Assembly: GCA_029251425.1 (NCBI GenBank)
Contig: JAQXDJ010000440.1
Coordinates: forward strand, 1-41,627
DNA from: Vicingaceae bacterium
GTDB taxonomy: Bacteria > Bacteroidota > Bacteroidia > Flavobacteriales_E > Vicingaceae
Length of the DNA: 41,627 nt
Direction of reading: 5' to 3'
How positions within the stretch are numbered: the stretch's first letter is position 1; every line of letters starts with the position of its first letter. Shown here piece by piece: positions 18,635 through 29,266 of this stretch. The translations under genes and the position numbers were made by a program. Below the pieces are notes generated by a model. That model saw nothing but the letters and a program-made list of their open reading frames with translations, had not been told where the DNA came from and did not search any database.

Positions 18635-19330
18635 TTACTTTAAGCTCATCACATCTTTTGTAGCCTGAGAAAGTTCTTTTTCTATTTCTCCAAAATGCGT
18701 TTTATAATCTGATCGGCTTCGCTTAATTACTTCTAGTGCCTCCTCTCTTCCGTAAACATCAGTGATTTCAACCTTAGGCTCTGCTTCTCCTGGAATCCCT
18801 TTATATGTTAAAAAATAATGTTTTAATCTTTTTACTATTGATTCTGGGCAGTCTTGAATATCCTTCCATTCTTCATACACCTCATCCCCTTTTAAAACCG
18901 CAATAATTTTATCATCAGCTTCTCCACCATCTATCATTCGGAATCCTCCAATAGGAATTGCCGGAACAATAATGTTTCCATGTGTAATGTTCCTTTCAGT
19001 CAATACACAAATATCTAACGGGTCATTATCTCCTAAAATATTATTTTTTCCTGTTTGCTGCATACAATATTCTGCAACCTCATCAGAACAATATGTTTGT
19101 GGGAGAAACCCGTATAGTGCAGGAACAATATTTGAAAATTTTTGAGGACGATCTACTTTTATGTAGCCTGATTCTTTATCAATTTCATACTTTACAGAGT
19201 CACTAGGAGTCATCTCAATAAACGACATTACTTCATTTGGGGCATTATCTCCAATATTAACCCCATGCCAAGGGTGTGATTGATAACGTAACCCTAGCTT
19301 ATTATATAAGTTTCTTAATGCACTTTCCAT
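18635..19330 (-). CDS. ppa: Inorganic pyrophosphatase (family I)
   Basis: YGFLPQTYC, GDNDPLDICVLTE, GGFRMIDGGEADDKIIAVL motifs. Confidence 0.93.
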   Translation of the reverse strand: MESALRNLYNKLGLRYQSHPWHGVNIGDNAPNEVMSFIEMTPSDSVKYEIDKESGYIKVDRPQKFSNIVPALYGFLPQTYCSDEVAEYCMQQTGKNNILGDNDPLDICVLTERNITHGNIIVPAIPIGGFRMIDGGEADDKIIAVLKGDEVYEEWKDIQDCPESIVKRLKHYFLTYKGIPGEAEPKVEITDVYGREEALEVIKRSRSDYKTHFGEIEKELSQATKDVMSLK

Positions 19331-19357
19331 AGCTCTTTAAAATTTAAGAGCGCAAAT

Positions 19358-22300
19358 TTAATCAAAATATCCTGCCAATACAGCTGTTTTTTTGAATGAC
19401 TTTACATCTCCATCAGCACTAAAAGCTTCCACTAAAATAATGTAAATACCTATCCGCGCCTTTTCATTTCGCTCATTAATTCCGTCCCAACTAAAAGTTC
19501 CTGAAATACCTAGCAATTCATTTTGAATAAGGTTTTTAACTAGCCTTCCTTTTGCATCATAAACAATTACTGTAGCAACATACCCTGGTTCAGAAAAATT
19601 ATAAGAAATATTTAAAACATCATCTACACCATCATTATCAGGTGAAAAAGTTTCTGGTTCAACAACAATTTCCTCTCCCTCATTGTTTGTCATTTGATAT
19701 TGTGAATTTTCAAATCCAGGAGTAGCGAAACCTTCACCTTCTGCCGCAGAATGCCAATTAGAGTCATCACTTGTTGGCCTATCATAATCTATACGCTCTA
19801 AAGAAACTCCATCCTCACTATTTAATAATGCAAAATGCATATCATCTTTATAATGAAATTCATCCACAATTATATCTAAATTATTAATCAGATAAACATC
19901 TCCTTCATCATTACTATAAGTAGGAAAACTTTCCATTTGCAAAAATGCATCTGAAACCGAATTCATATAATCGTTTTCAACAGCCCCGCTATTTGTACTT
20001 AAGAGCACAAACTCTCCTGGTAAAATAAGTTTTGGATGTTCAATTAATGGTTTATAATTATCAATACTATCATTATCTAAATTAGCCAAGTTCCAGTTTT
20101 GCAAATCAATAAACTTATTCGAATTGTTGTAGATTTCTACAAAATCTACCCCTCCATTTAATGGGTTAAAGAGCACTTCATTAATGACAATATCTTTAGA
20201 CGAACCTTGTTCTGGTAAAGCAAAAATTGCAGTATTGTTAGATCCTATCGTGTTTCCTACACAATCGAAAGCCCCTGTTATTGTAACTGTATATTTTATT
20301 TGATATGTTAGTTTATTGGTTAAATGAAGTTGTACATTTTTCCCATCTAAAACCTCAACAGCAGTTATTGAAATGCTATTATTAATAACATAAATAGCTG
20401 CCAACATTCCTTCATTATCTAGCGGCTCACTAAAAGTGACCAGCACTGTAGAATCATTTAAAGCATTCGCCTCTGTAACTTGTGGTAAAACTACATCTGG
20501 ATTTGTTCCAAAAGCAGTGTTTTGTGTTCCTGGTGTTCCTCCAAAAAACTTTGTTGAGGCAATCCAATTCTCTGCTTCTCCACACGGGTTGTTAGGGTCA
20601 ATCATTTCTAAACTCCATCCACCATCTTTTTTATTATCATCTCTATACCACTCATCAAAATAATGTATCCTATGAATTAAGCTTGTGTCAGGAGCAAACA
20701 ATGTAATGTCATCTTCGGCATTATTTAAAGAGGGTAAACTATTTACTGTAATTACTTTTCCATAAGGAACAAACTCAACTTCAAATGAATTGTCACAAAC
20801 AATAATATGTTCTCCTGGTAAAATTTTACCTACATTAAGTTGGTCCATGCTTGTTAAATCTGCAATCCAACAATCGGTTAAATCAATAATTTTATTGGTT
20901 GTGTTGTATAATTCTAAATAATCTGCCAAAGGCAAACCGTTACTTGGTGTAGGGTCTGGATATAATTCATTAATAACAATTTCATATTTCTGAGGGGCTT
21001 TACCTATTCCAAAATCAATTGTGTTTGAACTTAATAGATTTCCTGAACAATCATTTGCTCCTGCAACACTTAAAGTATAAACCGTTGACGAATCTAATGT
21101 TGAACCTAATGTTAAATCTGCTCCTTGAAGGTTGTTATTTACAACAATGCTCATCACAACAATTCCGTTTGTTAATGTGTAAGCAGCATTTGCAATACTC
21201 GCACTATCCATTGTTTCATTAAAAACAACATTTATTTGATTTCCTGCCAAAATATTTACTCCTGAAATAATTGGATTATCAGTGTCTGGAGCATTGTTAA
21301 ATACCGAATTTAGTGTTCCTGGTGTTCCGCCTATTGCATCATTTGAAGCTATCCAATTTAACGAATTACTACACGGATGATTTGGGTTAATCCTTTCTAA
21401 TGTATAACCTCCATCATCTTTAACACCATCTTGATACCAACCAATATCATAAGCTACAATATCTAAAATGCTATTATTGTCATCCATTAATGTTAAACTA
21501 TCACCCCCATTCGTTAATGCAGAAAACGAACTAATACCTATTACATCTCCAAAAGATTGGTAAAGTAACGTATCATTAATATCACACAAAATAACATAGT
21601 TGTTCGGTTGTAAAATAAAGTTAGGCAGCGCTTTAACTGTAGTTGTATTTACAAATTTCCAGTTATTTAATACAAAGGTGTTATTTGATGAGTTATACAA
21701 CTCAACAAACTCTTCTGTTGGCAAACCAATTTGAGGGCTGGGGTCTGCAAAAATTTCATTAATAATTACATCACCATTATTGGGAGCTATTACTACCAAA
21801 TACGAAAATGGTTCAATTATTCCTGTTGTGGCATTCCCTAAGGAATCCTCAACATTGTTAATCGTTAAATTATAGTTTTGACCGTTAGTAAAAGGCGCTC
21901 CGAATGTTAAATGAACTATTGATGAGTCAAGAGCGTCTCTAACTGCTGCACTTGGATTTCCAAGCCCTAAATCTGCCGAATAATTAGTTAATGTTTGAGA
22001 GGTTGTTAATCCAACCGGTTCGTTAAAATAAGCGTCCAAAGTTGTTGAGCTTTGCACAACCAAAGAATCAATTAATGGAGAAGCTGTATCTCCAACAATA
22101 GCGCCTACGCTGAAATTATCAAAAAAATGTCCATTAATTGGACTTGCTGCTCCAGATTGCGTAATCGAAACACCAAAAAAACTAGAAGTATTTATAGCAT
22201 TATCAACAATCGTCCCTATTGTAACTAAACTACTTGCAGCGCCATCATCATAAAATAATGTCCAATTATTTGTTACATCTCTAGTAACTCTAACATTAAA

Positions 22301-22744
22301 AGGATTATTACTGCTGCTGTTTACACTACTATTAGGGCCATCAATTAAAAGCGTTGTCGCTCCTCCAACTATTTTATATAATGAAACCTCATCTGGAGTT
22401 CCTCCTATTCTCACAAAATATCCATCATTAGGTGTTGTTACGTTAGCAACGTCAGACATTAGATATACATCCACATAATTTGCTCCAGATGTACTAAACT
22501 GCATGTTAAAGAAAAAATCCCATTGTGCATTTACAGCTAAAGTTGATGGAGTGCTTAAGTAATAGTTGTTAGCACCCGTATTTTGGGAGTTTAATTCGCC
22601 AGCAGTTACTGTAAATAATCCTGCATCTCCACTCCATGTCGGATTATTAATAAAATCCCCATCCGAAAAATCATCTACAAATTGAGCAACTGATATTTGA
22701 GCAAACAACAAGCAAATACCAACATATAATAATTTTTTAATCAT
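19358..22744 (-). CDS. Large secreted protein with three lamin-tail domains, Ig-like (SbsA-type) segments and FlgD-like/T9SS C-terminal region
   Basis: VINEIFADPSPQIGLPTEEFVELYN, VINELYPDPTPSNGLPLADYLELYN, VINEVLFNPLNGGVDFVEIYN; C-term ETFSPDNDGVDDVLNI...FSWDGINERNEKARIGIYI. Confidence 0.85.
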   Translation of the reverse strand: MIKKLLYVGICLLFAQISVAQFVDDFSDGDFINNPTWSGDAGLFTVTAGELNSQNTGANNYYLSTPSTLAVNAQWDFFFNMQFSTSGANYVDVYLMSDVANVTTPNDGYFVRIGGTPDEVSLYKIVGGATTLLIDGPNSSVNSSSNNPFNVRVTRDVTNNWTLFYDDGAASSLVTIGTIVDNAINTSSFFGVSITQSGAASPINGHFFDNFSVGAIVGDTASPLIDSLVVQSSTTLDAYFNEPVGLTTSQTLTNYSADLGLGNPSAAVRDALDSSIVHLTFGAPFTNGQNYNLTINNVEDSLGNATTGIIEPFSYLVVIAPNNGDVIINEIFADPSPQIGLPTEEFVELYNSSNNTFVLNNWKFVNTTTVKALPNFILQPNNYVILCDINDTLLYQSFGDVIGISSFSALTNGGDSLTLMDDNNSILDIVAYDIGWYQDGVKDDGGYTLERINPNHPCSNSLNWIASNDAIGGTPGTLNSVFNNAPDTDNPIISGVNILAGNQINVVFNETMDSASIANAAYTLTNGIVVMSIVVNNNLQGADLTLGSTLDSSTVYTLSVAGANDCSGNLLSSNTIDFGIGKAPQKYEIVINELYPDPTPSNGLPLADYLELYNTTNKIIDLTDCWIADLTSMDQLNVGKILPGEHIIVCDNSFEVEFVPYGKVITVNSLPSLNNAEDDITLFAPDTSLIHRIHYFDEWYRDDNKKDGGWSLEMIDPNNPCGEAENWIASTKFFGGTPGTQNTAFGTNPDVVLPQVTEANALNDSTVLVTFSEPLDNEGMLAAIYVINNSISITAVEVLDGKNVQLHLTNKLTYQIKYTVTITGAFDCVGNTIGSNNTAIFALPEQGSSKDIVINEVLFNPLNGGVDFVEIYNNSNKFIDLQNWNLANLDNDSIDNYKPLIEHPKLILPGEFVLLSTNSGAVENDYMNSVSDAFLQMESFPTYSNDEGDVYLINNLDIIVDEFHYKDDMHFALLNSEDGVSLERIDYDRPTSDDSNWHSAAEGEGFATPGFENSQYQMTNNEGEEIVVEPETFSPDNDGVDDVLNISYNFSEPGYVATVIVYDAKGRLVKNLIQNELLGISGTFSWDGINERNEKARIGIYIILVEAFSADGDVKSFKKTAVLAGYFD

Positions 22745-22858
22745 GCATTAAAAGTAGCCATTTAGTTGATGAAATAAAAATTATTAATCCTTCTCACATT
22801 TGGTTAATTCTGTGCAAGTTCTTTGTATTTTTATCTTTTGATTATAAATTTATAACAA

Positions 22859-23848
22859 ATGAAAATAGCTGTAGTTGGTGCAACCGGAATGGTTGGACAA
22901 GTAATGTTAAAAGTGTTAGCCGAAAGAAAATTTCCTATAACAGAAATTATTCCTGTTGCTTCTGAAAGATCGGTTGGTAAAACAATTGAATTTCAAGGGA
23001 ATAATTTTACTGTTGTTGGTATGCAAACCGCTGTCGATATGAAAGCTGACATTGCTATTTTTTCTGCAGGTGGGGGAACTTCTTTAGAATGGGCTCCGAA
23101 ATTTGCAGCGGCCGGAACAACAGTTATTGACAATTCTTCGGCATGGAGAATGAACCCAAACAACAAGTTAATTGTTCCAGAAATTAATGCATTTGAGCTA
23201 ACAAAAGAAGATAAAATAATTGCCAACCCAAACTGTTCTACCATCCAAATGGTAATGGTAATGAACCCTCTGCATAAGAAATATAAAATTAAAAGAACCA
23301 TTGTTTCTACTTACCAATCAATTACTGGTACAGGCGTAAAAGCTGTACAACAATTAGAAAATGAAAAAAATGGTGTTGAAGGTGAAATGGCTTATCCTTA
23401 TCCAATAGACCAAAACTGCTTACCACATTGCGATGTTTTTGAAGAAAATGGATACACCAAAGAAGAAATGAAACTCGTAAATGAACCTAAAAAAATATTA
23501 GGGGATGTTGGCCTTAATATTACAGCGACTGCTGTACGAGTACCTGTAGTTGGAGGTCATTCTGAAGCTATAAACATTGAATTTGAAAATGATTTTGATT
23601 TAGCTGATATTCGTAAAATATTACACGAAACAGATGGGATAACTTTACAAGATAATCCCGACACCAATACTTATCCAATGCCAATTTATGCCCAAGATAA
23701 AGATGATGTTTTTGTTGGAAGAATAAGAAGGGATGAATCACAACCAAACACCATTAATATGTGGGTGGTTACAGATAACTTAAGAAAAGGCGCTGCAACA
23801 AATGCTGTGCAAATCGCAGAATATTTAGTTGAACAAAATTTAGTATAA
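22859..23848 (+). CDS. asd: Aspartate-semialdehyde dehydrogenase
   Basis: AVVGATGMVGQVMLKVL; NPNCSTIQMVM; CLPHCDVF; VPVVGGHSEA. Confidence 0.95.
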   Translation: MKIAVVGATGMVGQVMLKVLAERKFPITEIIPVASERSVGKTIEFQGNNFTVVGMQTAVDMKADIAIFSAGGGTSLEWAPKFAAAGTTVIDNSSAWRMNPNNKLIVPEINAFELTKEDKIIANPNCSTIQMVMVMNPLHKKYKIKRTIVSTYQSITGTGVKAVQQLENEKNGVEGEMAYPYPIDQNCLPHCDVFEENGYTKEEMKLVNEPKKILGDVGLNITATAVRVPVVGGHSEAINIEFENDFDLADIRKILHETDGITLQDNPDTNTYPMPIYAQDKDDVFVGRIRRDESQPNTINMWVVTDNLRKGAATNAVQIAEYLVEQNLV

Positions 23849-23849
23849 C

Positions 23850-24851
23850 ATGAGCAAATACAACACACTTAAAGAGTTAATAGCTATTGATTCGCCAACT
23901 GGTTACACTGATAACGCTAGTAAATACATTTTCGAACTGTTAACCAGCTATGGTTACTCGCCAGAATACACTAACAAAGGCGCAGTAAAGTGTGCGTTAG
24001 GTCCAAAACCAACATTAGCTATTGCAGGACATGTAGATACATTGGGAGCAATTGTCTCTGGAATTAAAGCAGATGGAACGTTAGCTTTTTCTCTTTTGGG
24101 AGGGTTATCCCTAACTGGAGCTGAAGGTGAATATGTAAAAATTATTACACACTCTGGAAAAACCTATACAGGAACAATCTTGATTAATAACCCTTCAGTA
24201 CACGCCAACAACGAAAAAGAAAAAACTCAACGAAGCATCAAAAGCATGCACATTCGAGTAGATGCTGAAGTCTATAACAAAGAGGATGTTGAAAAACTAG
24301 GAATTGAAGTTGGTGATATTATTTGTGTTGATGTAAAATATCAGGAACTTGATAATGGCTTCATTAAATCACGTTTCCTAGACAACAAAGCAGGGTGTTA
24401 TGTTTTGTTTGAATTAGCAAGAAGGCTAAAAGAACAAGGTAAAGAAGTCCCTGTAGAAATATTCTTTTCTAATTATGAAGAAGTTGGGCATGGAGGCACC
24501 GTAGGTTATTCAGAAGAAATAGAAGAACTATTAGTTATTGATATGGGGGTTTTAGGGGATGATTGCCAAGGAAATGAAGTAAGTTGCTCTATTTGTGCAA
24601 AAGATAGTAGTGGCCCTTATGATTACGAATTCAGAAAAAAACTAGTTGACTTGGCTCAACAAAACAACATCCCTTACAAAGTAGATGTTTACCCTCATTA
24701 TGGTTCTGATGGTTCTGCAGCTTTAAGAGCAGGGAATGATTTTAGAGTAGCCTTAATAGGAATGGGAGTTGCTGCTTCACACGGAACTGAACGTACGCAC
24801 ATAAAAGGCATAGAAGCAACTATAAATTTATGCTTAGCTTATATTAATTAA
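23850..24851 (+). CDS. M42-family metallopeptidase (glutamyl aminopeptidase/endoglucanase family)
   Basis: AGHVDTLGAIV; KSRFLDNKAGCYV; SNYEEVGHGG; SHGTERTH metal-binding motifs. Confidence 0.88.
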   Translation: MSKYNTLKELIAIDSPTGYTDNASKYIFELLTSYGYSPEYTNKGAVKCALGPKPTLAIAGHVDTLGAIVSGIKADGTLAFSLLGGLSLTGAEGEYVKIITHSGKTYTGTILINNPSVHANNEKEKTQRSIKSMHIRVDAEVYNKEDVEKLGIEVGDIICVDVKYQELDNGFIKSRFLDNKAGCYVLFELARRLKEQGKEVPVEIFFSNYEEVGHGGTVGYSEEIEELLVIDMGVLGDDCQGNEVSCSICAKDSSGPYDYEFRKKLVDLAQQNNIPYKVDVYPHYGSDGSAALRAGNDFRVALIGMGVAASHGTERTHIKGIEATINLCLAYIN

Positions 24852-24864
24852 ACATTAAAGAAAA

Positions 24865-25065
24865 ATGGAAGAAGTAACAGAACAAGAGAAAAAGACAATT
24901 GCTCAAAAGTTTAAAGACTTTCAGCTCCAAGGTTTAATTTCTTATGGAAAGTATTTAACTGACCAGCTAGAATACGCTTCAAAATCTGACATAAGAAAAG
25001 CATACAAAAAATACATTGAAGATCAGATTGTGATGAATAATGAAAAAATTGAGAAACTAAAATGA
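24865..25065 (+). CDS. Small hypothetical protein, 66 aa
   Basis: Charged helical ORF in operon, ATGA overlap with next gene. Confidence 0.55.
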   Translation: MEEVTEQEKKTIAQKFKDFQLQGLISYGKYLTDQLEYASKSDIRKAYKKYIEDQIVMNNEKIEKLK

Positions 25066-25667
25066 AATTTTTAACAACGTTATTATCTATTCTACTTTCC
25101 TTGACATTGTTCAGTCAAAAAGAAATGTATGAAATATGCCCAATTAAAAATTCTGAAGAAGTTCCGAATGTAAACTTAAAGAACACAAAAGGAGAAACCA
25201 TTAACTTAAAAAAGTATATTGGTAAAGCCCCTGTTGTAGTCATTTTTTACCGAGGCGCTTGGTGTCCATACTGTACAAGACACCTTTCGGCATTGCAAGA
25301 GGTTAAACCTCAAGTTGATAGTTTGGGTTTTAAATTAATTGCTATTACCCCTGACAACTTTACTAAACTCGATTCCACAAAATCAAGAACAAAAGGGTTG
25401 GAGTATCAATTGTTATCAGATCAAAACCTTGAAGCTATAAATGCTTTTGGAATTGGTTGGAAAATAAACGATGAACTTTATAAAAAATATAAAGACAGTT
25501 ACGGAATGGATTCCGAATGGTGGTCTGGATCAAAACACCACGTGCTACCTGTACCTGCTGTTTTTATTATTAAAGATGGTAAAATCCAATACCAACATGT
25601 TGATCCAAACTATTCAAACAGGTTAGAACCCAAACTCTTATTAAATCTGTTAAAGACAGTAAAATGA
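25062..25667 (+). CDS. Secreted peroxiredoxin-like/AhpC-TSA family protein
   Basis: Signal peptide; VVIFYRGAWCPYCTRHLSAL with CPYC redox motif. Confidence 0.85.
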   Translation: MKFLTTLLSILLSLTLFSQKEMYEICPIKNSEEVPNVNLKNTKGETINLKKYIGKAPVVVIFYRGAWCPYCTRHLSALQEVKPQVDSLGFKLIAITPDNFTKLDSTKSRTKGLEYQLLSDQNLEAINAFGIGWKINDELYKKYKDSYGMDSEWWSGSKHHVLPVPAVFIIKDGKIQYQHVDPNYSNRLEPKLLLNLLKTVK

Positions 25668-25673
25668 TATTCA

Positions 25674-26489
25674 ATGACAGAACCTATTGTTTCTTCTCAA
25701 TGGCTTTTTGAAAACCTCAACCATCCAGATTTAGTTATTTTGGATGCTAGTGTAACAAAAGTAACGGAAAATCAAGATAAAACAATTGATAACACTCAAA
25801 TAAAAGGAGCCCGTTTTTTCGATTTAAAAAACAGTTTTAGTAATAAGGCTGCTAATTTACCAAACACATTCCCTAATGCTGCTCAATTTGAATCTGAGAC
25901 CCAAAAACTAGGAATAAACAATGATAGTTTAATTGTTGTTTACGATAACTTAGGAATTTATTCTAGCCCAAGAATTTGGTGGATGCTAAAAACAATGGGA
26001 CACCAAAATGTTTCAGTACTAAACGGAGGGTTACCCGACTGGTTAGAAAACGGATATCCAACAGAAGAAAAACAACTGCAACAATACAAGTTAGGGAATT
26101 TTAAAGCTAAACTAGATACTGAAAAAGTTAAAAACTTTGCTTTTGTAAAAGCAAACCTCAATAATGAGAATAGCATTATTATTGATGCTCGTTCTTCTGG
26201 TAGGTTTAACGGAACTGATCCTGAACCAAGAGAAGATTTAAGAAGTGGAAGCATTCCAAATTCTTATAACATTCCTTTTGATGATGTTTTAGATAATGGT
26301 AAGTTTAAATCTAAAGAAGAATTAAAAGCCATTTTTTCAAAAATTAATACTGAAAACAAAGAGCTAACCTACTCTTGTGGTTCAGGATTAACTGCTTGTA
26401 TTATTTTGTTAGCTGGTGAGTTAGTAATCCCCAACCCAACAAGTGTTTATGATGGCTCTTGGACCGAGTGGGCGCAAAAAGAAAGCTAG
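25674..26489 (+). CDS. Sulfurtransferase (two-rhodanese, thiosulfate/3-mercaptopyruvate type)
   Basis: SSQWLFENLNHPDLVILDAS; IIDARSSGRFNGTDPEPREDLRSGSIPNSYNIP; active-site loop SCGSGLTACI. Confidence 0.9.
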   Translation: MTEPIVSSQWLFENLNHPDLVILDASVTKVTENQDKTIDNTQIKGARFFDLKNSFSNKAANLPNTFPNAAQFESETQKLGINNDSLIVVYDNLGIYSSPRIWWMLKTMGHQNVSVLNGGLPDWLENGYPTEEKQLQQYKLGNFKAKLDTEKVKNFAFVKANLNNENSIIIDARSSGRFNGTDPEPREDLRSGSIPNSYNIPFDDVLDNGKFKSKEELKAIFSKINTENKELTYSCGSGLTACIILLAGELVIPNPTSVYDGSWTEWAQKES

Positions 26490-26502
26490 TAATTTCATCT
26501 GA

Positions 26503-26652
26503 TTGTCATTTTGAGTAATAATTTGTTGCAAATTTATTTGCTATACAAATTGCAACCGAAAAATCTATTGATTCAAACAGCCCTGTTTTAGATCCTTCAC
26601 TTTGTTTTATTTCGAAAATAAATTTTCGATAAAACTTCATTCAGCATGACAA
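26503..26652. repeat. Composite palindromic intergenic element with imperfect TTGTCATTTTGAG / TTCAGCATGACAA ends and two internal hairpins
   Basis: Direct reading; hairpins 26525-26556 (GTTGCAAATTT/AAATTGCAAC) and 26604-26635 (GTTTTATTTCGAAAAT/ATTTTCGATAAAAC). Confidence 0.6.
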
Positions 26653-26656
26653 AAAA

Positions 26657-27325
26657 TTAAGCTTTGATTTTCAAAATCAAATTAGGATCTAAGCAGTTTT
26701 TTAAATCTGCTTTTTGGTTGGATAAAGAAGTTACTCCTGGAAAATCACCTTCCATTCCTTTCATATCTTGTATTACTTGAAAATGTAAATGAGGAGGATA
26801 ATCTCCATTATCCGGGTAATTACCAATTGCCGCAAAATCTTCTCCTGAACTAATCGTTTTTCCCGCTTCTAATCCAGCTAAAGATTTTGTTGTTAAATGT
26901 CCGTAAAGCGTATAAAAAGTGTTTCCTTTTAAATTGTGTTCTAAAATAATTGTTGGTCCGTAGTTTCCTTCACCTAAATTGTTTTTAAAACTGTGTATTT
27001 TCCCTTTTAATGGAGCAAAAACAGGTGTTCCTGCAGTTGTCCACAAATCTAATCCTAAATGGATAAATCGTTCCTCTAATTCCGAAGAATTAAATTCTTC
27101 GCTTCGTTTATAAATGTTTCGGGGTTCATTATAGCCTCCAACAGCAATTGTAGTGTTATTATCCCTTAAATACTGGTTTACAAATTCAGAAAACTCTTCA
27201 GAATTATTAGTGTCAACTTTCGCTAAACCTGGGTTGTTTTGAGATAAATCTATCCAAACAAAATCATCGGTTTCAGCTTTTACAACTGGGCTAAATTCAG
27301 TTTCAGAAAGAAGCGCTTCTAACAT
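26657..27325 (-). CDS. M23-family (LytM-like) peptidase domain protein without an obvious signal peptide
   Basis: HLGLDLWTTAGTPVFAPLKGKIHSF; TLYGHL; PPHLHFQV. Confidence 0.85.
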   Translation of the reverse strand: MLEALLSETEFSPVVKAETDDFVWIDLSQNNPGLAKVDTNNSEEFSEFVNQYLRDNNTTIAVGGYNEPRNIYKRSEEFNSSELEERFIHLGLDLWTTAGTPVFAPLKGKIHSFKNNLGEGNYGPTIILEHNLKGNTFYTLYGHLTTKSLAGLEAGKTISSGEDFAAIGNYPDNGDYPPHLHFQVIQDMKGMEGDFPGVTSLSNQKADLKNCLDPNLILKIKA

Positions 27326-29118
27326 TAGTCATTCAGTTTCAATACCGCCATAAATGCTTTTGGCGGAACTTCTACACTACCAATTTGTTTCATCTTTTTC
27401 TTTCCTGCTTTTTGTTTTTCTAAGAGTTTACGCTTACGCGAAATATCTCCACCGTAACATTTAGCTGTTACATCTTTACGCAATGCAGAAAGTGATTCTC
27501 TAGATATAATTTTTGCTCCGATAGCCGCCTGTATTGCAATAGCAAACTGTTGTCTTGGAATTAATTCTCTTAATTTTTTACAGATTTTCTTCCCTAGCTC
27601 GTAAGCATTATCTTTATGCACCAAAGCAGATAAAGCATCAACCATATCTCCATTTAGCATGATGTCCATTTTTACCAAATGCGATTCTCTAAACCCAATT
27701 GGGTGATAATCGAAAGAAGCATACCCTCTTGAAATAGACTTTAATCGATCATAAAAATCAAAAACAATCTCAGCTAAAGGCACATTAAAATTCAATTCAA
27801 CCCTATCTGTTGTTAAATAAACCTGATTGGTTAATTCACCTCTTTTTTCAATTGCCAAACTCATAATTGGCCCAACGTAGTCCGATTTTGTAATGATAGA
27901 AGCTTTAATATAAGGCTCCTCCATTTTATGAATCATACTTGGATCTGGAAAATCTAACGGGTTATTTACAACAATAGGTGTTTCTTTGTCTCTTGTTAAA
28001 AATGCTCGGTAAGATACGTTAGGAACTGTGGTAATTACAGTCATATTAAACTCACGTTCTAACCGTTCTTGAATAATTTCCATGTGCAGCATTCCTAAAA
28101 ACCCACATCTAAAACCAAAACCTAAGGCTGCAGAACTTTCTGGTTCAAAGGTTAACGAAGCATCGTTCAATTGCAATTTTTCCATTGCATCTCTCAGCTC
28201 TTCAAACTCATCGGTATCTACAGGGTAAATTCCTGCAAAAACCATTGGTTTTACATCCTCAAACCCCTGAATTGCCTCTGCTGGGTTTCCAACAGTAGTA
28301 ATCGTATCTCCAACCTTTACCTCTTTAGCAACTTTAATTCCTGAAATAATATACCCAACATCTCCGGTTTTAATCACCTTCTTAGGTTCTTGTTTCATTT
28401 TTAACGTTCCTATTTCATCAGCAAAATATTCTTTATCTGTGTTGATGAACTTTACTTTTTCCCCTTTTTTAATTTCCCCATTTAACACTTTAAAATAAGC
28501 GTTAATCCCTCTATAAGAATCAAAAACAGAATCAAAGATTAATGCTTGAAAAGGTGCATCTGGATCTCCAACTGGAGCAGGAACTCTTTTTACAACTGCC
28601 TCTAAAATATCCTCTACGCCTAACCCTGTTTTACCGCTAGCCGATAAAATATCATCTCTATCACACCCTATCAAATCAACAATTTGATCTTTAACTTCCT
28701 CTGGCATTGCACTTTGCAAATCCATCTTATTCATTACCGGAATAATTTCTAAATCATTCTCGATAGCCAAATAAAGGTTAGAAATTGTTTGCGCTTGTAT
28801 TCCTTGTGTTGCATCAACAATTAACAAAGCTCCCTCACATGAGGCAATAGAACGAGAAACTTCATAAGAAAAATCTACGTGTCCGGGAGTATCAATTAAG
28901 TTCATTACATAGTTCTCTCCTTCATAAGGATACTCCATTTGTATGGCATGACTCTTAATGGTAATACCTCTCTCTCGCTCAATATCCATATCATCTAAAG
29001 TCTGCTCTTGCAACTCTCTGTCCGATATTGTTCCCGTAGTTTGTAGTAATCTATCCGCCAAGGTACTCTTACCATGATCAATGTGAGCGATTATACAAAA
29101 ATTTCTAATGTTTTTCAT
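27325..29118 (-). CDS. lepA: Elongation factor 4
   Basis: [38 protein letters not shown]-terminal [27 protein letters not shown]. Confidence 0.98.
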   Translation of the reverse strand: MKNIRNFCIIAHIDHGKSTLADRLLQTTGTISDRELQEQTLDDMDIERERGITIKSHAIQMEYPYEGENYVMNLIDTPGHVDFSYEVSRSIASCEGALLIVDATQGIQAQTISNLYLAIENDLEIIPVMNKMDLQSAMPEEVKDQIVDLIGCDRDDILSASGKTGLGVEDILEAVVKRVPAPVGDPDAPFQALIFDSVFDSYRGINAYFKVLNGEIKKGEKVKFINTDKEYFADEIGTLKMKQEPKKVIKTGDVGYIISGIKVAKEVKVGDTITTVGNPAEAIQGFEDVKPMVFAGIYPVDTDEFEELRDAMEKLQLNDASLTFEPESSAALGFGFRCGFLGMLHMEIIQERLEREFNMTVITTVPNVSYRAFLTRDKETPIVVNNPLDFPDPSMIHKMEEPYIKASIITKSDYVGPIMSLAIEKRGELTNQVYLTTDRVELNFNVPLAEIVFDFYDRLKSISRGYASFDYHPIGFRESHLVKMDIMLNGDMVDALSALVHKDNAYELGKKICKKLRELIPRQQFAIAIQAAIGAKIISRESLSALRKDVTAKCYGGDISRKRKLLEKQKAGKKKMKQIGSVEVPPKAFMAVLKLND

Positions 29119-29199
29119 GTGTCGATAATAAGTGACAAACTTACTTCTTTAAATCTTCTGTTACAATACTAATTCATTATCAAAAAGATGAAATATAAT

Positions 29200-29230
29200 T
29201 TCGTTTTAATGTCTTCACGTATTACATTTG
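29200..29230 (+). promoter_or_regulatory. Bacteroidota sigma-A-type promoter TTCG-N19-TACATTTG
   Basis: -7 box exact match to TAnnTTTG with N19 spacing, 37 bp upstream of the metF ATG. Confidence 0.5.
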
Positions 29231-29266
29231 CAAATTATATTCTATTTTATAGAGAATTAATAACAA

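Noticed and set aside
22795-22858. Possible promoter upstream of asd (TTTGG...TTCTTTG / ATCTTTTG)
   Set aside because: Several partial matches, none with correct -33/-7 pair and spacing; too weak to report
22993-23301. 102-aa - strand ORF
   Set aside because: Antisense to asd
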